In this document: positions 59,793-64,000 of the stretch, piece after piece
Layout of the letters: each line of letters begins with the position of its first letter
Position numbering within the stretch: position 1 is the stretch's first letter
Source: Candidatus Binatia bacterium
Lineage (GTDB): Bacteria; Desulfobacterota; Binatia; Bin18
NCBI GenBank assembly: GCA_022826945.1
Contig: JAJDTY010000011.1
Span: forward strand, 124,001-188,000
Reading direction: 5' to 3'
DNA length: 64,000 nucleotides
Program-made: the position numbers and the translations under genes
Notes under the pieces: generated by a model
Databases searched by the model: none
Seen by the model: only the letters and a program-made list of their open reading frames with translations
What the model was told of the DNA's origin: nothing

Positions 59793-61493
59793 ATGCTGCG
59801 TGAGTACCGGCTGACCAACTTCAAAGCCTTCGGCGAAACCGTCACCATCCCCATTCGCTCACTCACGCTTATTTTCGGCGCCAACTCGTCTGGCAAAAGC
59901 TCTATTTTCCAGTCGTTGTTGCTCCTGAAGCAAACGCTTGAGGCAGCGAAAAATCCAAATACCGCCCTACTTTCCACAGGGCCGTTGGTCGATTTGGGGA
60001 CGTATCGTGACTTCGTTCATCGCCATGAGACCGGCAGGAATTTCGAGTTTGGGGCGCGGTTTGACCTGGAAGAAACCGACGCTTTACCCCCATTAGCACG
60101 GAAAATCATTGAAAGTGTTAGTGTGACGAAGGCTGGCCTTACCGTTCAGTTCTCCAGCGACAAAAATAGGCCGCTTCGGCGTATCGACCTAGCTACCGGA
60201 GATCATCGGCAGGCTATAATTTCGTATCACCCAGCTAGACCATATATGCAGTCTCGCAGACGACCAACCGAGAGGATTGCTACGCTAGAGGACGAGCGTA
60301 ACGGTCTCATCGAGCGTCTAGTTGCTCTGCCCAAGGAGGACGAGACGCTTGAGGAGGTCAGTGAGGTCGGCAAACAATTACTCTACAACAAAAAATTATT
60401 AGAAGAAGCAAATCGACAGTGGGAGGAACGCGGTTGGGAAGAAGTCGAGGTCAAACCCGAGTTGCAGTTCTGGCATGACTGGTGGAGCTGCACTAAGAGG
60501 TATATTAGGGAAAAATTAGACGACAAGGATGAGGTGTATCTGTATGGAAGCGAGGAGAAGGAAGATTTTTTTAAGAAGCTAGAAAACTACCAATTTGAAG
60601 ATGCGGTTAGAGATCTCAGAAACGCATTGCGTGGCTCAACGGCTGATTATCGGAATTTTTTGCCAGAAGGCCATGACATACCCAGCGTCGGCTGGCCATT
60701 TCAAGTACCGTATTTTTACTCCGAATATCCAGAAGACGAATATATTGACGGACTAGACATATCCCCATTCACCCGCCATGTGTGTTCCACTTTTCGTCGC
60801 CTCCTTGAATATTTAGTGTACCTTGGTCCTTTACGAAGCCAGCCAGAACGGCACTACGAATTCAGCGGTGACACGACCGACTACGTTGGCCAATCCGGCG
60901 AATACCTGCCTTCTCTTCTTTTCGAGGATCAGGAATTAGTGGAACAAATTAACATCGACCTGGAACGGCTTGGCGTAAAATACCAAGTGAAACTTGATAA
61001 ACTGCAATACGAGGACGCAAGCCCGAGCAACGTATTTTCCCTTCGCTTAGTCGATAAAGATAAAATTGATGTCAGCCTGCGGGATGTCGGCTTTGGCATC
61101 AGTCAAGTCCTGCCCATCGTCGTGCAAAGCCGGCTCTCCAAGAAGAAGACGCTCTTGATCGAACAACCGGAAATCCATCTTCACCCCGCCCACCAAGCCG
61201 AACTCGGAGACCTATTTATTCGGTCTGCTCTTGGGGAACAGAAAAATACTCTGCTCCTGGAAACGCATAGTGAAAACCTCATCCTTCGTATTCTGCGTCG
61301 GATTCGAGAAACGAACGACAACGAGCTACCCGAAGGCTTACCGCCCATCCGCCCGGAAGATGTCGCCGTCCTGTACGTCCAACCGGGCGAGAACGGTGCA
61401 CAGATCATCGAAATACCAGTGACCGAAGATGGCGAATTCGCCCGTCCCTGGCCGGAAGGCTTCTTCGACGAGCGTGTAGAGGAACTGTTCTAA
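59793..61493 (+). CDS. AAA family ATPase, SMC/RecF-like with DUF3696 C-terminus
   Basis: This 566-residue protein has an ABC-type ATPase head: YRLTNFKAFGETVTIPI, Walker A FGANSSGKSSIF (Gly29 to Ser37), signature-like DVGFGISQVLPIVVQS, Walker B LLIEQPEIHLHP (454-465) and the H-loop LLETHSENL (His492). Between them lies a long insert with acidic/basic coiled-coil content (about 150-320). The C-terminus (VTEDGEFARPWPEGFFDE) is the DUF3696 mark. Such ATPases are frequent in defence islands, paired with an effector gene. No TOPRIM nuclease (as in OLD or GajA) is present. It is driven by the sigma-54 promoter at 59730 and followed 2 bases later by the PLD-like gene. Confidence 0.85.
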   Translation: MLREYRLTNFKAFGETVTIPIRSLTLIFGANSSGKSSIFQSLLLLKQTLEAAKNPNTALLSTGPLVDLGTYRDFVHRHETGRNFEFGARFDLEETDALPPLARKIIESVSVTKAGLTVQFSSDKNRPLRRIDLATGDHRQAIISYHPARPYMQSRRRPTERIATLEDERNGLIERLVALPKEDETLEEVSEVGKQLLYNKKLLEEANRQWEERGWEEVEVKPELQFWHDWWSCTKRYIREKLDDKDEVYLYGSEEKEDFFKKLENYQFEDAVRDLRNALRGSTADYRNFLPEGHDIPSVGWPFQVPYFYSEYPEDEYIDGLDISPFTRHVCSTFRRLLEYLVYLGPLRSQPERHYEFSGDTTDYVGQSGEYLPSLLFEDQELVEQINIDLERLGVKYQVKLDKLQYEDASPSNVFSLRLVDKDKIDVSLRDVGFGISQVLPIVVQSRLSKKKTLLIEQPEIHLHPAHQAELGDLFIRSALGEQKNTLLLETHSENLILRILRRIRETNDNELPEGLPPIRPEDVAVLYVQPGENGAQIIEIPVTEDGEFARPWPEGFFDERVEELF

Positions 61494-61495
61494 CT

Positions 61496-62431
61496 ATGAT
61501 CTACGAGTACGCACTGGAGCCCGAACTCGTTGCGTCGTGGCATGATCGAATGCGGGGCAGGATATTTATTGACGAGTTTTGTCCTGACAGGGGGAGGGTT
61601 GTCTCGCGCTATCCAAACAAGACGAAGTGGGCAGTTCTGCTCCGGAATGCCTTCGAGGAAACCTTTGAAGGAACCCCTGGCGAAAAGGAAAAGGCGCGAG
61701 GACGGCTAGAGGAACTGAGAAAAAAATTCATGATATCCTCCGTAGTCAAGCGGCAGGAACCTGTATGGGACGAAAACTGTGACTGGCTCGCCAACGCGGA
61801 GAAGGAACATGAACGCAAGCCCTTTTATGCAATCCTTGCTCGCGACAACCCTCGCAAAAATGCAAACGTGATGCTTGAAGCCGCCGTCGTGGATAGAGAG
61901 GATAAACGCTGGTACACACCGGTTAAGGATGACATCAGAAGAACAGCGGAAGAAATGGCAAAATGTGTAGCGCCTATGTTACGTTGCGCCACGCGGATAC
62001 TGTTTATCGATCCATACTTTCGAGCGAATGAGGAGAGATTCAGAAAGCCGTTGGCGGCATTCCTTCGGATCGTCGAGACATGGGCTTCGGGGGTCGAGAT
62101 CGAACTCCATACAGCAGCCCGTGATAGAGCGCCGTGTTGGGAGGAGTTTCGGAAAGAATGTGAGGACAAACTTCCCCCTGTCCTTCCTACCGGAATGACA
62201 CTCCTCGTGCACCGTTGGAGGAACCGTAAGGGTGGCGAAACACTACACCCTCGTTATGTCCTGACCAACATCGGTGGCGTGCAATTCGACAAAGGACTCG
62301 ACGAGGGAGAAGGTACTACACTAGTCAGCGCTGGCACCTACAGCAAACATTGGAATGACTACGCAGAGCCAAACTTTGCGTTCAAACGGGACGGTGAGCC
62401 TTTTTCAGTCGAAGGGCAGGCAACCGACTAA
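61496..62431 (+). CDS. putative effector with PLD-like/MIT_C-type C-terminal domain
   Basis: This 311-residue protein is not a close match to a named family. The C-terminal half resembles a phospholipase-D-like fold: ILFIDPYFRANEERFRKPL (from residue 168), SGVEIELHTA, and TLHPRYVLTNIGGVQFDKGLDEG. In the last, His251, Arg253 and Asn258 sit like a degenerate H-x-K-x4-D motif, and the GLDEG end is reminiscent of MIT_C domains of the PLD clan. The N-terminal 100 residues (HDRMRGRIFIDEFCPD, KTKWAVLLRNAFEE) are novel to me. It starts 2 bases after the ATPase stop and must be co-expressed with it. A membrane- or nucleic-acid-acting effector, or a specificity factor, is inferred. Confidence 0.7.
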   Translation: MIYEYALEPELVASWHDRMRGRIFIDEFCPDRGRVVSRYPNKTKWAVLLRNAFEETFEGTPGEKEKARGRLEELRKKFMISSVVKRQEPVWDENCDWLANAEKEHERKPFYAILARDNPRKNANVMLEAAVVDREDKRWYTPVKDDIRRTAEEMAKCVAPMLRCATRILFIDPYFRANEERFRKPLAAFLRIVETWASGVEIELHTAARDRAPCWEEFRKECEDKLPPVLPTGMTLLVHRWRNRKGGETLHPRYVLTNIGGVQFDKGLDEGEGTTLVSAGTYSKHWNDYAEPNFAFKRDGEPFSVEGQATD

Positions 62432-62464
62432 GTTAAGTGACCGGTACAAAGAGCGGAGGGAGAC

Positions 62465-63625
62465 ATGCGGGCAGCAAGCGATGTGACAACGGGCGATTAT
62501 GGGGCCGCTGAAACGGCCATGCAGACGTATCTGCGCGAGGGGGAGAAACGGGCCTATGATCTCGATAATCGCGGCCCGATTCGTTTTCACGCCGATGGCA
62601 GGGTCCACACCGACATTCTTGATGCCTATTGGAAATATGGCTTCTATGTCTTCGAGGGAGTACTCAGGGAAGAGGAACTGAACGATATCGAAGCCGATCT
62701 GTTCGACATCATGGAACGCCTCCCGACCGAGCGGGGGTCTGCGGTCGATGCCCAAGGTCGCCCGGCCTTGGGGGCTGATTGTGAGGCGCGGACGTTGTTC
62801 TGGTCCAAGCCGCTCGGCGACCCTTTTGGCGGGACCGATCTCGCCAACGGTCGGCATCCGGTCAAGATGCTGGAGCCCACCCCGGCTGTCGGTCTGCCCC
62901 AGGAAGTGGTCTATCTCATCATTGGCTCGCTGCAATTTTCCGAAGCCAGCCTTCGCACCTATGCCCATCCGCAGCTCTTAGCCGTGGCAGCAGCCGTCAA
63001 CGGCGAGGATTTTGTGCCGTTCAGCGACGCGTTGTTCATCAAAGAGCCAGGCAAAGGGGCCTCGGTCGCCTGGCATCAGGATGGCACGACGCACTGGGAT
63101 AGTCCGACCTGGGACCAGGGAACCCACGGTTTCAACTTCATGGCCCAGCTCTACGGTTGCACTCCGGCAAACGGGGTGTGGGTTGTGCCGGGAACGCATA
63201 AAGTCGGGCATATCGATATCACGCAGCGGGTTGCCGAGGCGGGCTCGGAACGCCTGCCGGATGCCGTTCCCATGGTGTGTAAGCCGGGCGATGTGGTCAT
63301 CTCCAACCGGCAATTGCTGCACTGTTCGTTTGCCAATACCAGCCCGGACTGGCGCGTCACGGTGAACTTTGGCTTCCATCGCCGTTCGTCCGTGCTGGGT
63401 GTGAGGGGCGGCGGAGTGCATAGCGCCCCAGCCGTCTACGATGAAGAACGTATCCGTATCCGCTCACGTGTGATCGGCTATGCCATTGATGCGCGCCGGC
63501 AGCGCTTCCCGGACGAAACGCCGTTTCCCTATAATCCGTTTGCCGAATCGGGCGAGCGCTACTGCTGGGACGAAGAAGCCAAAGCCAGCATGAAGGATTA
63601 CAATCTGCTGGATTTCAGTATCTGA
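62465..63625 (+). CDS. phytanoyl-CoA dioxygenase (PhyH) family protein
   Basis: This 386-residue protein is a non-haem Fe(II)/2-oxoglutarate-dependent dioxygenase of the PhyH family. The Fe ligands are His and Asp in SVAWHQDGTTHWD (near residue 200) and a distal His in NRQLLHCSFANTSPDWRVT, with the Arg for 2-oxoglutarate in the last segment. VWVVPGTHKVGHID is the typical loop. The N-terminal YWKYGFYVFEGVLREEEL is the standard start of the fold. Members hydroxylate fatty acyl-CoA, ectoine or secondary metabolites. GGAGGGAGAC precedes the ATG. It follows the defence-like operon by 33 bases but looks unrelated in function. Confidence 0.88.
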   Translation: MRAASDVTTGDYGAAETAMQTYLREGEKRAYDLDNRGPIRFHADGRVHTDILDAYWKYGFYVFEGVLREEELNDIEADLFDIMERLPTERGSAVDAQGRPALGADCEARTLFWSKPLGDPFGGTDLANGRHPVKMLEPTPAVGLPQEVVYLIIGSLQFSEASLRTYAHPQLLAVAAAVNGEDFVPFSDALFIKEPGKGASVAWHQDGTTHWDSPTWDQGTHGFNFMAQLYGCTPANGVWVVPGTHKVGHIDITQRVAEAGSERLPDAVPMVCKPGDVVISNRQLLHCSFANTSPDWRVTVNFGFHRRSSVLGVRGGGVHSAPAVYDEERIRIRSRVIGYAIDARRQRFPDETPFPYNPFAESGERYCWDEEAKASMKDYNLLDFSI

Positions 63626-63639
63626 GGACAGGAACGGCG

Positions 63640-64000
63640 GTGCGCCTGCTTCCTCGCGTGAGCGAGGTCGGAGCGCTAGCGGAGAACCGTACGGTTGACC
63701 GGTCGAGCACGAATGCCACGCTGACACTCAGCCGACGGACAAAGGGAAGAGGCGGACGGAAGGGCAGAGCCGGTGCGAGATGCAGCGTGCTTGGTCCTGC
63801 AAGCCTTTGGGTGTCTAATCGTGCCGGCGAGGACCCCAGTTGTCATCACCAGGGGTGCACCGATAGGATTAGTCAGAGCCTGCCGCTAGAGAGTGCAGCT
63901 CCGCAAGGGGTTGGGGAGTTCCTATGGGCGGCGGAGCGGATTCGGCCAGGGAACCAGTCAATGGAAAAGAAATTCACCAGCGATGAACTGCCGCTGGCGC
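63640..64000 (+). mobile_element. probable 5' part of a group II intron (runs off the window)
   Basis: The 375 bases after the PhyH stop carry no gene until an ATG at 63961. At 63640 begins GTGCGCC, the kind of 5' end typical of bacterial group II introns, followed by several GC-rich stem-forming segments (e.g. CCTCGCGTGAGCGAGG at 63652-63667). The ATG at 63961 (MEKKFTSDELPLA..., cut by the window end) after AGGGAACC could open the intron-encoded reverse transcriptase. The RNA region of about 320 bases is short for domains I-III, and no reverse-transcriptase motif is inside the window, so the call is tentative. Confidence 0.45.

Noticed and set aside
57831..62431. CRISPR-Cas type III accessory locus suggested by the CARF domain
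   Set aside because: No direct-repeat array and no cas gene are seen in the flanks; the CARF is of the RtcR regulator type fused to a sigma-54 activation domain.
59793..62431. Gabija (GajA/GajB) or OLD-type system
   Set aside because: The ATPase has DUF3696 and no TOPRIM domain, and the partner has no UvrD-type helicase motifs.

Overview
The window is a dense, roughly 57-60% GC bacterial chromosome segment with short intergenic gaps, good AGGAGG-type ribosome sites and many small operons. Almost everything in it is accessory catabolism: amidohydrolases, N-acyl-D-amino-acid deacylase-like enzymes, three bacterial-luciferase-like (LLM) flavin oxidoreductases, molybdenum and tungsten oxidoreductases, an acetone-carboxylase-like complex, a CaiB/BaiF CoA-transferase, SnoaL/NTF2-fold proteins and a phytanoyl-CoA dioxygenase. 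No rRNA, tRNA or ribosomal-protein gene was recognised, so taxonomy rests on gene content only. That content resembles large-genome uncultured lineages such as Entotheonella/Tectomicrobia, Binatota or related Desulfobacterota-like bacteria of sponge, marine or soil origin. This is an inference of low confidence.

Layout: 1-10.1 kb holds a partial exonuclease/RecQ-type gene, a carboxymuconolactone-decarboxylase-fold protein, a divergent amidohydrolase/deacylase pair, a DUF1772 gene broken by one stop codon, an MFS carrier, a cysteine-hydrolase homologue, a cupin, an aldo/keto reductase and a CocE-type hydrolase. 10.1-14.2 kb is a tungsten aldehyde:ferredoxin oxidoreductase operon on the minus strand (four-cluster ferredoxin, AOR, FAD/NAD subunit, MoaD-like protein). 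14.4-20.3 kb has a small ferredoxin, a macrodomain, an exported DUF1329 protein and a three-subunit xanthine-dehydrogenase-family hydroxylase. 20.4-23.6 kb is an island (amine oxidase, VOC protein) framed by a 35-bp perfect inverted repeat. 23.7-28.4 kb contains an AbrB/VapC pair with a palindromic operator, an alpha/beta hydrolase, an LLM oxidoreductase, a nitrile-hydratase alpha subunit fused to an accessory/beta-N-like domain, and a DUF433/DUF5615 toxin-antitoxin-like pair.

28.4-34.6 kb is an acetone-carboxylase-like operon (HyuB, gamma, HyuA) ending in a CoA-transferase. 34.8-41.1 kb has a frameshifted PIN gene and a six-gene minus-strand catabolic operon headed by a DMSO-reductase-family molybdoenzyme. 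41.2-48.3 kb is a plus-strand operon: LLM oxidoreductase, two tandem 3-hydroxyanthranilate-dioxygenase-like proteins, an MmsA-like dehydrogenase, a gamma-glutamyltransferase-family protein and a LarA-like protein. 48.4-54.2 kb carries a second amidohydrolase/deacylase set, an exported SnoaL-like protein and a secreted SGNH hydrolase with two recently duplicated N-terminal domains. 54.2-57.8 kb has DUF2786, ThuA-like, BNR-repeat, ParB-like and HicB-like genes.

The most striking locus is 57.8-62.4 kb. A sigma-54 enhancer-binding regulator with an RtcR-like CARF sensor is transcribed away from a small membrane/coiled-coil protein, an SMC-like DUF3696 ATPase and a PLD-like protein. A perfect -24/-12 sigma-54 promoter (59730-59745) lies just before the ATPase gene, and a 15-bp-stem palindrome lies in the divergent region. 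I read it as a candidate signal-gated defence or damage-response module. The window ends with a phytanoyl-CoA dioxygenase gene and what looks like the 5' end of a group II intron.
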